From UBA2336 sp965227265 (lineage in GTDB: Bacteria; Bacteroidota; Bacteroidia; Cytophagales; Cyclobacteriaceae): a stretch of 64,000 nucleotides of DNA. This document shows positions 36,928 to 43,902 of this stretch, in pieces. A model generated the notes under the pieces. The model did no database searches. It saw nothing but the letters and a program-made list of their open reading frames with translations, and was not told where the DNA came from. Within the stretch, counting starts at the first letter, position 1; each line of letters starts with the position of its first letter. The stretch lies in contig OZ245738.1 in the NCBI GenBank assembly GCA_965227265.1, positions 2,976,001-3,040,000 on the forward strand. The letters run 5' to 3'. The position numbers and the translations under genes were made by a program.

Positions 36928-38010
36928 TCAATTATTAGGAGGGCTATAAATCTTATAAGCCTCTTCAATAGCGGGATTTGAAAACCATCGTTGAAACCGG
37001 AATATCATGACAGGGTCTTCCGCATTAAGATATTTCTTTACAAAAAATGATAAATCAATTTCCTTTTGGAGAACTTCTTTGGTAACCCCTTTCTCAATGC
37101 CCGTCTTTACTTGTGCATGGACAGATTGCAACATTTCAATCAAATCAGAAACGTACGCTTTACTCCGTACTTCACCATGACCCGGAATCAGATACTCAAA
37201 GTCAAAACCTGACAATTTTTTTAAGGTTTCTATCCAGGCCAACGGATTTTTTGAAAATCCATAGGGCACGGGATGCGTTACCATATCACCACTACATATT
37301 AATTTGTCTTCGGGCAGGTAAACCACTAAATCTCCAGCGGTGTCGCCATGGCCTATAAACATGATTTCAATTGTTCTTGCCCCTCTGTTAAAAATCATTT
37401 TTTGATCACAAATCAGCGTGGCAGGAGTTACCTTAATTGTTTTATACTCTTCCCTTCGAACAAAAATGTCTTCATCGGCATACCGGGCCAGATAGGCCAA
37501 CACTTTTTCATAACCAGGCTTGGCCTCCTGAGTGATTTCCTTTATCAATTCCAATTCACCATTTCTAAGCTCATCAAAGTTTTTATAATACCTTTCAACA
37601 GCCACAGGTGTTTTTTCAATTGTTTCTTTCCGCGTAAAAGAATGAGAAATAATCTCTACTCCAGGAAAAGAACGCACATACTCCTGGTTCCCCAAGGTGT
37701 GATCCATATGCGTATGGGTATTGATTACATAGCGAATGGGATTTTTGGTCAACTTTTTTACTTCTGCAATGATATTTTTCGCTGATGTACCAGAGCCGCC
37801 TCCGTCCACTAAAATCACATCTTTTTCATTGATGATAATCGTAACATTACTTTCTACAAATTTGCGCAAGGGCTCCGGCCTGTAAGCCAGATATATACCC
37901 TCTTTTATTTTCTTGATTTTAAAAGCGTACAGATCAGATTTCTTCTGTGCAAAAGAATTGAAGCTTGTTATTAAAAGAAGTCCCGCGACAAGAATAAATT
38001 TGTATTTCAT
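36928..38010 (-). CDS. Secreted metallo-beta-lactamase-fold hydrolase, paralogue 2
   Basis: 360 residues, signal peptide MKYKFILVAGLLLITSFNSFAQ, then the same MBL fold as its neighbour: NTHTHMDHTLGN (His99, His101, Asp103, His104), HGDTAGDLVVYLPEDKLICSGDMV and PGHGEV. This copy has the standard HxHxDH spacing, while the neighbour has HPHKDH. The pair is separated by 26 bp and reads in the same direction, so it is a recent tandem duplication in one operon. Substrate unknown; secretion suggests a periplasmic role. Confidence 0.87.
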   Translation of the reverse strand: MKYKFILVAGLLLITSFNSFAQKKSDLYAFKIKKIKEGIYLAYRPEPLRKFVESNVTIIINEKDVILVDGGGSGTSAKNIIAEVKKLTKNPIRYVINTHTHMDHTLGNQEYVRSFPGVEIISHSFTRKETIEKTPVAVERYYKNFDELRNGELELIKEITQEAKPGYEKVLAYLARYADEDIFVRREEYKTIKVTPATLICDQKMIFNRGARTIEIMFIGHGDTAGDLVVYLPEDKLICSGDMVTHPVPYGFSKNPLAWIETLKKLSGFDFEYLIPGHGEVRSKAYVSDLIEMLQSVHAQVKTGIEKGVTKEVLQKEIDLSFFVKKYLNAEDPVMIFRFQRWFSNPAIEEAYKIYSPPNN

Positions 38011-38032
38011 TTATGCTGATTTATAATGCTTT

Positions 38033-38695
38033 CTATTGACTATTGATTTTAAGATTACTGAAATAGCCATCGGTGCCAGAGCCAATCCAAAGTGCGATAG
38101 GACCTGCTACAATATCTCCCTTCATAGCAGGTACTATTAAACATGGTTGATCAGACCCGTTAATATAGAGGCGGGCATCTTTGTCTTTTACCGTAATTTT
38201 CATTGTTGTCCATTCCCCAACAGCCAGGTCAACATAGGCTTCATATACACCGGGATTTTCCTTCCTTAATTTCGCCCAAGGGTATCGTGGATGAGAGACA
38301 TATTGCGTGCTGTGGTTTCTTCTGAGCTGGTCTTCCGCACGGCCATTGGTGGGGCGTAAATAAAAGCATTCATATCGAATTGAATCTGATTGCTGAACCC
38401 TAAACGCTATCCCAATAAACCCTCGGGAATTAGCATTACTGCCAGGAAGTGGCTGGCCTGCAACCTCCATTTCAATGGTTCCATTTTTAAAGTTTGTGTG
38501 ATTTATAATTGCAATTTGTTCGCCACTTTCCATACCCGTAATCCGGATAGCTTTCTTTTTTTTGTAGTGGAGCTCTTCCGCTTTTACATGAACTGCATTA
38601 AGATTATTAATGGTTAACGGAATTTTTTGTGACTGAACCTGATAAGGGAACAGACTGAACACCACCGCAAGCATAACGTATCGATGTAAACTCAT
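38033..38695 (-). CDS. Secreted concanavalin-like (DUF1080-type) protein
   Basis: 220 residues from the ATG at 38695; an in-frame ATG seven codons upstream is possible, but the signal peptide (MSLHRYVMLAVVFSLFPYQVQSQ) fits this start. The mature part is a lectin/glucanase-type beta-sandwich: FKNGTIEMEVAGQPLPGS, RGFIGIAFRVQ, YECFYLRPTNGRAEDQ, GEWTTMKITVKDKDARLYIN and PIALWIGSGTDGYFSNLKI. DUF1080 relatives bind or process carbohydrate. It lies 22 bp upstream of the MBL pair. Confidence 0.8.
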   Translation of the reverse strand: MSLHRYVMLAVVFSLFPYQVQSQKIPLTINNLNAVHVKAEELHYKKKKAIRITGMESGEQIAIINHTNFKNGTIEMEVAGQPLPGSNANSRGFIGIAFRVQQSDSIRYECFYLRPTNGRAEDQLRRNHSTQYVSHPRYPWAKLRKENPGVYEAYVDLAVGEWTTMKITVKDKDARLYINGSDQPCLIVPAMKGDIVAGPIALWIGSGTDGYFSNLKINSQ

Positions 38696-38739
38696 TTGGA
38701 TTGTGATCAAATGCATATCTTAAGTTTGCCTAAGCGACT

Positions 38740-39873
38740 TCAATTATTTATGTCCTTCCCCGCTTTCAGATCGGAGATAAGCTTTTCAAAATATGATTTG
38801 CTGTTTGAATCTGGAACCAGGGACATTCCTTTCTCAGCGTACTTTAATGATTCCTTTATATTTCCTAACGCGGCATAACCTTTTATCATCCCGATAATCG
38901 CATTAACCTCGTTTGGATGTTTACTATAATTCAGGCTATAAATTTCAAAGGCTTCTTTGTGTTTTTTCAACCGGAGTAATGTGTTTCCATACGAAGCAAG
39001 CTGAAGCATGGTGGCCATAGGCAGAGCCTTTTTCATAATCGAATCAGACTTTGCTTTTTTATCAAGCTTTTCAAGTAATCCGGCCTGAGTCGATAATGTC
39101 AAAAAATTAGCTTCTCCAAAATAAGTGTTAATGGATCGGTCCGCCCAGCTTAAGCCCCCTTCCAGGTTAATGTTATTGGTGAGACAATAGTTGGCGGCTC
39201 TATGCATATTCTGCCAGTAACGATGAAAAGCTCCTGAATTAAATGCTGCGCGATACGCAGCGATTTGTTCTTGTTGGAGATCGACAGTTATGGAAAAGGA
39301 GATCTTTACTTTTTCCCATAAAAGGGATATAATAGCACCATTCTCAGTTTGATCACTGAATTCGTACTTCAGGCGGTCAACACTTTCGATTGTCTTACTA
39401 ATCGGAACACCAACACGTAAGGCATCATCTTTAGCGTCATAATAAAAACTTCCCCAGGCTGTGCTGTAATTCGAAAATATAAGGGTGGCTTTAGCTTCAC
39501 CCATCGCGATAAAAAATCCATACTTTCCGGCTGGTAAAGTTTTCCCTTCAATCATTACATCTGTGCTGAATTCGAACGTTGTATTTTCATTAGCACCCGC
39601 TCTCCATGGAGCTGCCTTACTTGTTCCATAATCCAGGTCAGCAAACCCATAGTGAACTACTTGTCCCCATATCTTTCCTTCCCTTCCTTTTACCGCAGGC
39701 CTGTCATAATCAATTCTGACATTTGTAATACCTACCCATTCTGAAACAGATGCTTTCTTATTTCCGCCTGCAGGCGGTTGCAACAATTGCCCATGACACA
39801 GGACCGATACCAACAACATTGAAAATGCAATCAGGCTCCGGCAATTTTTAAAATTTAGAGTTGTAATTTCCAT
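38740..39873 (-). CDS. Secreted DUF2911 protein
   Basis: 377 residues from the ATG at 39873; the longer frame to 39942 lacks a proper signal peptide. Signal (RSLIAFSMLLVSVLCHGQ) then a DUF2911 domain (about 30-190): VSEWVGITNVRIDYDRPAVKG, VVHYGFADLDYGTSKAAPWR, LPAGKYGFFIAMGEAKATLIF. The C-terminal part is TPR-like (TMLQLASYGNTLLRLKKHKE, IIGMIKGYAALGNIKESLKYAE). Function is unknown. It heads the minus-strand row of secreted proteins down to 34434 and is divergent from a membrane-anchored DNA-binding-like protein. Confidence 0.85.
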   Translation of the reverse strand: MEITTLNFKNCRSLIAFSMLLVSVLCHGQLLQPPAGGNKKASVSEWVGITNVRIDYDRPAVKGREGKIWGQVVHYGFADLDYGTSKAAPWRAGANENTTFEFSTDVMIEGKTLPAGKYGFFIAMGEAKATLIFSNYSTAWGSFYYDAKDDALRVGVPISKTIESVDRLKYEFSDQTENGAIISLLWEKVKISFSITVDLQQEQIAAYRAAFNSGAFHRYWQNMHRAANYCLTNNINLEGGLSWADRSINTYFGEANFLTLSTQAGLLEKLDKKAKSDSIMKKALPMATMLQLASYGNTLLRLKKHKEAFEIYSLNYSKHPNEVNAIIGMIKGYAALGNIKESLKYAEKGMSLVPDSNSKSYFEKLISDLKAGKDINN

Positions 39874-39941
39874 TTGAGGGATTAGTAAAATTTGATTTAT
39901 GTTTAAAAGACGCTCAATATGATTTATTTTGCAGCGATTCA

Positions 39942-39980
39942 TTGATCAAAATCAAATCAATCCTGATCAAAGCTGATCAA
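39942..39980. promoter_or_regulatory. Candidate operator: three TGATCA palindromes in helical phase
   Basis: TGATCA occurs at 39943, 39964 and 39974, each flanked by A-rich sequence (TTGATCAA, CTGATCAA, CTGATCAA). The centres are 21 and 10 bp apart, i.e. two and one helical turns, and lie in the divergent gap just upstream of the ATG at 40001. This is what a cooperative operator looks like; the binding protein is not known. Confidence 0.45.
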
Positions 39981-40000
39981 GTACGGGAAGTCAATTCATT

Positions 40001-41278
40001 ATGGAAAAAGAGAGAAATAGTGATGATATTCTTTTGTCGAAATGCCTTGGCCTGATAGAAGAAAAGCTGAATTGGGGTAAAAGTGACGCGTGGACAACTA
40101 AGGATTTTGAAACTTTACACGATAAAATCTTCGAAGAAACTAAAGTCCGACTCAGTTTAGCCACTCTTAAACGACTTTGGGGCAAAGTTAAATATGCTAA
40201 CAAACCAACTACTACTACCTTAAATACAATTGCGCAATTTGTAGGATTTGAAAATTGGAGAGCTTTTGTAAGCAGTCATGACTCACCTGCGAATGCAGAA
40301 ATATATTATCAGGATGAAACCCCCAGTATAAATAATAAAAGCACTAAGCCTAGAAGCATATTCATGTTTGCTGTGGCTTTGCTTGTTATCAGCACAGGGC
40401 TTTACTTCATTTTAAAGAAGAAAGATCGCGCTATGACACCCAACGACTTTGTATTTACCAGTAACAAAATTGTTTCAAAAGGTCTGCCCAATTCTGTACT
40501 GTTTCAGTATGATGCAACGGCAGCAGGCGAATCGGATACAGTTTATATTCAACAATCCTGGAATACTAAATTACGCACGCAGGTTTCGCGTAATAACAAA
40601 TCACATAATTCGATTTATTACCGTCCGGGCTATTTTCAAGCAAAGCTTATTGTCAACAATAGAATTGTTAAAGAACATGTAATACATATCGAAACGGATG
40701 GCTGGCTTCCCCTCATTGATCAAAAAGAAGTACCGGTGTATTTCACAGAAGGGGACGCAAGAACGGATGGAGCATTGGGATTACCCATGGAGAAAATAGC
40801 TTCTGCAAATATTTCCATGCAACCCGAGCCCCCCTGGGTTAGTTATTTTTATGTAAAAGATTTTAAGGAGCTAAAAATCAACAATTTTAATTTCGAAACT
40901 ACAATCAAGAACCAATATAAAACAGGCTCGGGTATTTGTCAGTACTCTGAAATTTACATTCTATATGAATCAAATGCGCTCTTCATACCGCTCTCAATTA
41001 AAGGTTGCGTATCAAATCTTAAACCAAGAGCAGGTAACATAAATAAGCTTAACCTTACTGCTCTGGGTTGTGATTTTGCCGATTGGATAACGGTAACATG
41101 TCGTGTAAAAAACGGACATGGAGAAGTTTTTGCAGATGAGCAGTTAGCTTTTGAGTTTGATATTCCGCATGCAGAAAAACTTGTGGGGCTTGTATATCGT
41201 TTTCAGGGAACTGGTAGCATTAATTCGGTTCAACTATCGAACGAAACAAATGAAATTGTGCTCGAAGAAAATTTTTAG
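40001..41278 (+). CDS. Membrane-anchored protein with N-terminal DNA-binding-like domain
   Basis: 425 residues. Residues 1-92 resemble a helical, winged-helix-like module frequent in Bacteroidota (LSLATLKRLWGKVKY, TTTLNTIAQFVGFENWRAFV). A single membrane helix spans about 119-137, followed by a large beta-rich extracytoplasmic domain (about 145-425) with no family that I recognise. The layout is that of a transmembrane one-component sensor that could regulate the divergent DUF2911 operon (inference). No kinase or receiver domain is seen. Confidence 0.7.
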   Translation: MEKERNSDDILLSKCLGLIEEKLNWGKSDAWTTKDFETLHDKIFEETKVRLSLATLKRLWGKVKYANKPTTTTLNTIAQFVGFENWRAFVSSHDSPANAEIYYQDETPSINNKSTKPRSIFMFAVALLVISTGLYFILKKKDRAMTPNDFVFTSNKIVSKGLPNSVLFQYDATAAGESDTVYIQQSWNTKLRTQVSRNNKSHNSIYYRPGYFQAKLIVNNRIVKEHVIHIETDGWLPLIDQKEVPVYFTEGDARTDGALGLPMEKIASANISMQPEPPWVSYFYVKDFKELKINNFNFETTIKNQYKTGSGICQYSEIYILYESNALFIPLSIKGCVSNLKPRAGNINKLNLTALGCDFADWITVTCRVKNGHGEVFADEQLAFEFDIPHAEKLVGLVYRFQGTGSINSVQLSNETNEIVLEENF

Positions 41279-41481
41279 TTTGGTGAGTGCGCTCATCATT
41301 TATAGCAAACAAGCAACTGGACTATTTTAAAAAACTGTTACTTCTGAATTGAAGTCAAACTCTGGACTCATAAAATCTTTGTATCATTATTGCCAGAAGG
41401 GCGAATAAAGTTTACATCTTCAAAGACAATGTATCCGGTAAAAGCAAGTCTATCAGTTGGCTTAATCTTGTTGATAAAAGC

Positions 41482-42363
41482 ATGTTCAAGAAAATTTATC
41501 TCGAAATCTCCAACATCTGTAATGTGCAGTGCTCTTTCTGCCCGGTGGTGGAGAAGGACAAGAAGCTCATGGACCTGGTTGAATTTGAGGCCGTGCTGAA
41601 AGAGGTTGCCCCGCTGGCCGAGATTGTCTGTTTACATTTATTGGGTGAGCCGCTGGCGCATCCGAGGTTTTCGGAAATCCTGGAAATCTGCGAACGCTAC
41701 AACACGCAAATCGATCTCACAACCAACGGAATTCTGATCAAGCGATACCATGATCGCATGCTGAACGCTCGTTGTATCCGGCAAGTCAATTTCTCGGTAC
41801 AGGCCTTTAAAGACAATTTTCCTGAACGCGATCTTGATCCCTATCTGCTGCCGATCGTTGAGTTTACAAAATCAGCGCACGTATTGCGGCCTGAGCTCTA
41901 TATCAATTACCGGTTGTGGAATCAGCAGAGTAACGATTCGGATAATGAAGATGTCTTTTTAAAAATAGAATCCTACTTTAATGTTACCATCAATCGAAAT
42001 GTTGAGACGGGAGCGATCAAATCAAAAAGAATCTGGAATAAGCTTTACCTCCATTTCGATTCGCGTTTTGAGTGGCCGTCTTTTTCATTGCCGCATCAAG
42101 GAACACGTGGTCGTTGCCATGGAGCCGTTAATCATATCGGCATTCATGCTGATGGTACAGTAGTGCCGTGTTGTCTGGATAAAAACGGTGTGATCAATCT
42201 GGGGAATGTTAAAGAACAATCCTTACGTGATATTCTCACCAGTGAGCGCTTTATAAACATGCGAGATGGTTTTTTAAATGGGGTGCTTGTGGAAGACTTC
42301 TGTCAGCATTGTTCGTTCATTACTCGATTTGATAAAGCAGATAACAAGAAGCTTGCTGTGTAG
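41482..42363 (+). CDS. Radical SAM/SPASM protein
   Basis: 293 residues. The N-terminal radical SAM cluster motif is CNVQCSFC (Cys13, Cys17, Cys20); LLGEPLAHP and LTTNGILI follow as in the family barrel. A SPASM-like C-terminal region has GRCHGAVNHIGIHADG, VVPCCLDKNGVINLGNV and DFCQHCSF, which give Cys ligands for auxiliary clusters. Such enzymes modify peptides, proteins or small molecules; the substrate here is unknown. No obvious precursor peptide is adjacent. The 203-bp gap upstream holds no clear gene. It starts at 41482 because this places the Cys motif at the usual distance. Confidence 0.88.
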   Translation: MFKKIYLEISNICNVQCSFCPVVEKDKKLMDLVEFEAVLKEVAPLAEIVCLHLLGEPLAHPRFSEILEICERYNTQIDLTTNGILIKRYHDRMLNARCIRQVNFSVQAFKDNFPERDLDPYLLPIVEFTKSAHVLRPELYINYRLWNQQSNDSDNEDVFLKIESYFNVTINRNVETGAIKSKRIWNKLYLHFDSRFEWPSFSLPHQGTRGRCHGAVNHIGIHADGTVVPCCLDKNGVINLGNVKEQSLRDILTSERFINMRDGFLNGVLVEDFCQHCSFITRFDKADNKKLAV

Positions 42364-42375
42364 CGAAAGAAAATT

Positions 42376-42819
42376 ATGAAAAACTATTTTTATCTCTTGT
42401 CCTTGCTGGCCGGTGTTGCGGTGGCTGTGCAAACCGCGGTAAACGCTCAGCTTCGTAACGACACGAATAATCCGGTGCTCACGGCTCTCATCTCGTTCAG
42501 CATTGGAACGGTTGCCTTGACGATACTTTATTTCTCCTTTTTTAAGGTCAGCCCGGTTTTTCCAACTGGCTTTGAATTTACGTGGTGGAAATTCACGGGC
42601 GGTTTACTCGGAGTCGTTTATGTTACGGCCGTGGTAATAGCGGCTCCCCGCATTGGCGCAGCAAATGCCTTGGGCTTCATCGTTGCCGGTCAGTTTGTAG
42701 CGGCTGTTATAATTGATCACTTCGGTCTGCTGGGTATGCCCGTCAATTCAATTAGCTGGTGGCGTATCGCAGGGATTGTGATTTTGATCTGCGGAGTTTA
42801 TCTGATTCAGAAGAAATAG
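42376..42819 (+). CDS. YdcZ-family (DUF606) membrane protein
   Basis: 147 residues with four to five membrane helices (about 5-23, 35-57, 70-90, 93-112 and 125-143). Hallmarks of the YdcZ/DMT-like family are AVQTAVNAQLRNDTNNPVLT, GALLGVVYVTAVVIAAPRIG-type sequence here (GGLLGVVYVTAVVIAAPRIG) and WWRIAGIVILICGVYLIQKK. These are half-size drug/metabolite-type transporters. The gene starts 12 bp after the radical SAM gene, so the two likely form an operon; a shared substrate is possible. Confidence 0.88.
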   Translation: MKNYFYLLSLLAGVAVAVQTAVNAQLRNDTNNPVLTALISFSIGTVALTILYFSFFKVSPVFPTGFEFTWWKFTGGLLGVVYVTAVVIAAPRIGAANALGFIVAGQFVAAVIIDHFGLLGMPVNSISWWRIAGIVILICGVYLIQKK

Positions 42820-42930
42820 CGTTCGATTATTTGTGAGTGAATTAGGATCAAGTTTACCTCGGATCATTGCACTCATTTTTTATTTCATCCAGACGAGCTC
42901 AAGCGAAAGCTTGATTCGCCTTTCTGAAAC

Positions 42931-42962
42931 AAAAAACGTCCTGACGGTTTCGTCAGGACGTT
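42931..42962 (-). terminator. Rho-independent terminator of tRNA-Lys
   Basis: A 12-bp perfect stem AACGTCCTGACG/CGTCAGGACGTT (42935-42946 and 42951-42962) with a 4-nt loop. Read on the minus strand it is followed by a T run and lies 20 bp after the tRNA gene. Confidence 0.85.
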
Positions 42963-42982
42963 GTACTGTATGTGCTAAAACG

Positions 42983-43055
42983 TGATCCCGCTGGGATTCG
43001 AACCCAGGACCCATACATTAAAAGTGTATTGCTCTACCAGCTGAGCTACGGAATC
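42983..43055 (-). tRNA. tRNA-Lys (anticodon TTT)
   Basis: On the minus strand a 73-nt cloverleaf can be drawn. The acceptor stem GATTCCG pairs with CGGGATC including one T-G pair; the D arm is AGCTCAGCTGGTAGAGCA; the anticodon stem ATACA/TGTAT encloses CTTTTAA, giving anticodon TTT; the T arm contains the GGTTCGAATC loop. CCA is not encoded. A terminator follows downstream on this strand. Confidence 0.95.
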
Positions 43056-43165
43056 GTACTTTTGTGTTCTTCTAAAACCGTTGGTCATGCTTTAGAACTC
43101 AATTTTTGGCTGTTTTCACAGCTTTTCCGTAATTGAGGACGCAAAGGTAGCAGAAGGTGAATTAT

Positions 43166-43900
43166 ATGCAAAGACGGGTTTTAAAAATTGTCAAATTATC
43201 GCTGTTTCTACTGCTTTTTCCGCTTGCACTGAACGCACAGTCAACCAATCCGCTACTTGTTCGTGCCGACTCGCTCTTTCAGCAGAAGCGTTACATTCAG
43301 TCGCTGGAGTTGTATCAAAAACTTTTTGAAGGTCATCGGTATACTCCCGCCATGTTGCTACGCATGGCCTATGTAGAAGAAGGTTTGAGCAATGTCTCGC
43401 GGTCAGCCTATTACCTGAACCTGTATTACCTCGCCACCCAGGATGAAGATGCGCTCACGAAGCTTGAAGAGCTTGCCACTAAAAACCAGCTTGATGGATA
43501 CGCTACCGATGAGATTGATGGACTACGCTCATTTTACCTGACACATCGTGATTTGATAACGTATGTTCTGCTGGGTATTGCCTTTCTCGCGCTGGCGCTT
43601 GCACTCACACAACGAATGAAATATAAAAAACGACCGCTCGGAGAGTTTGTTACCTTGTGTCTTGTAACAGCTTTGTTTATTGCGCACTTAAGCCAGCCAT
43701 CCTTTTGGACTAAAGCCATCATTGCAAAAGATAATACCTATGTTATGAACGGACCTTCAGCCGGTGCATCGGTACTTTCTATTGTACGAGATGGTCACCG
43801 CGTAGATGTAATGGGCACGCAGGATGTCTGGACAAAAATAAAGATTGGTGAATCAGAAGGCTACGTTCGAAGCTCAAGCTTGTTGCCTGTTAAGCTTTGA
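43166..43900 (+). CDS. TPR/SH3-domain envelope protein (BatE-like)
   Basis: 244 residues from the ATG at 43166 (a GTG start three codons upstream is possible). Signal peptide MQRRVLKIVKLSLFLLLFPLALNAQ, a TPR-type helical region (about 30-115, ADSLFQQKRYIQSLELYQKL and MLLRMAYVEEGLS), two membrane helices (about 130-150 and 163-180) and a C-terminal bacterial SH3 domain (about 190-244, NGPSAGASVLSIVRDGHRVDVM, WTKIKIGESEGYVRSSSLL). This order matches BatE of Bacteroidota Bat loci, but no other bat gene is adjacent, so the name is only a likeness. Confidence 0.75.
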   Translation: MQRRVLKIVKLSLFLLLFPLALNAQSTNPLLVRADSLFQQKRYIQSLELYQKLFEGHRYTPAMLLRMAYVEEGLSNVSRSAYYLNLYYLATQDEDALTKLEELATKNQLDGYATDEIDGLRSFYLTHRDLITYVLLGIAFLALALALTQRMKYKKRPLGEFVTLCLVTALFIAHLSQPSFWTKAIIAKDNTYVMNGPSAGASVLSIVRDGHRVDVMGTQDVWTKIKIGESEGYVRSSSLLPVKL

Positions 43901-43902
43901 AT

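Noticed and set aside
41390..41599. Plus-strand frame overlapping the radical SAM start, considered as a precursor peptide
   Set aside because: It overlaps the enzyme's Cys motif in another frame and has no leader/core pattern; most likely a chance frame.
42899..42914. TCAAGC-GAAA-GCTTGA hairpin after the YdcZ gene as a terminator
   Set aside because: Only 6 bp and followed by TTCGCCTTTCTG, with no real T tract; too weak to call.
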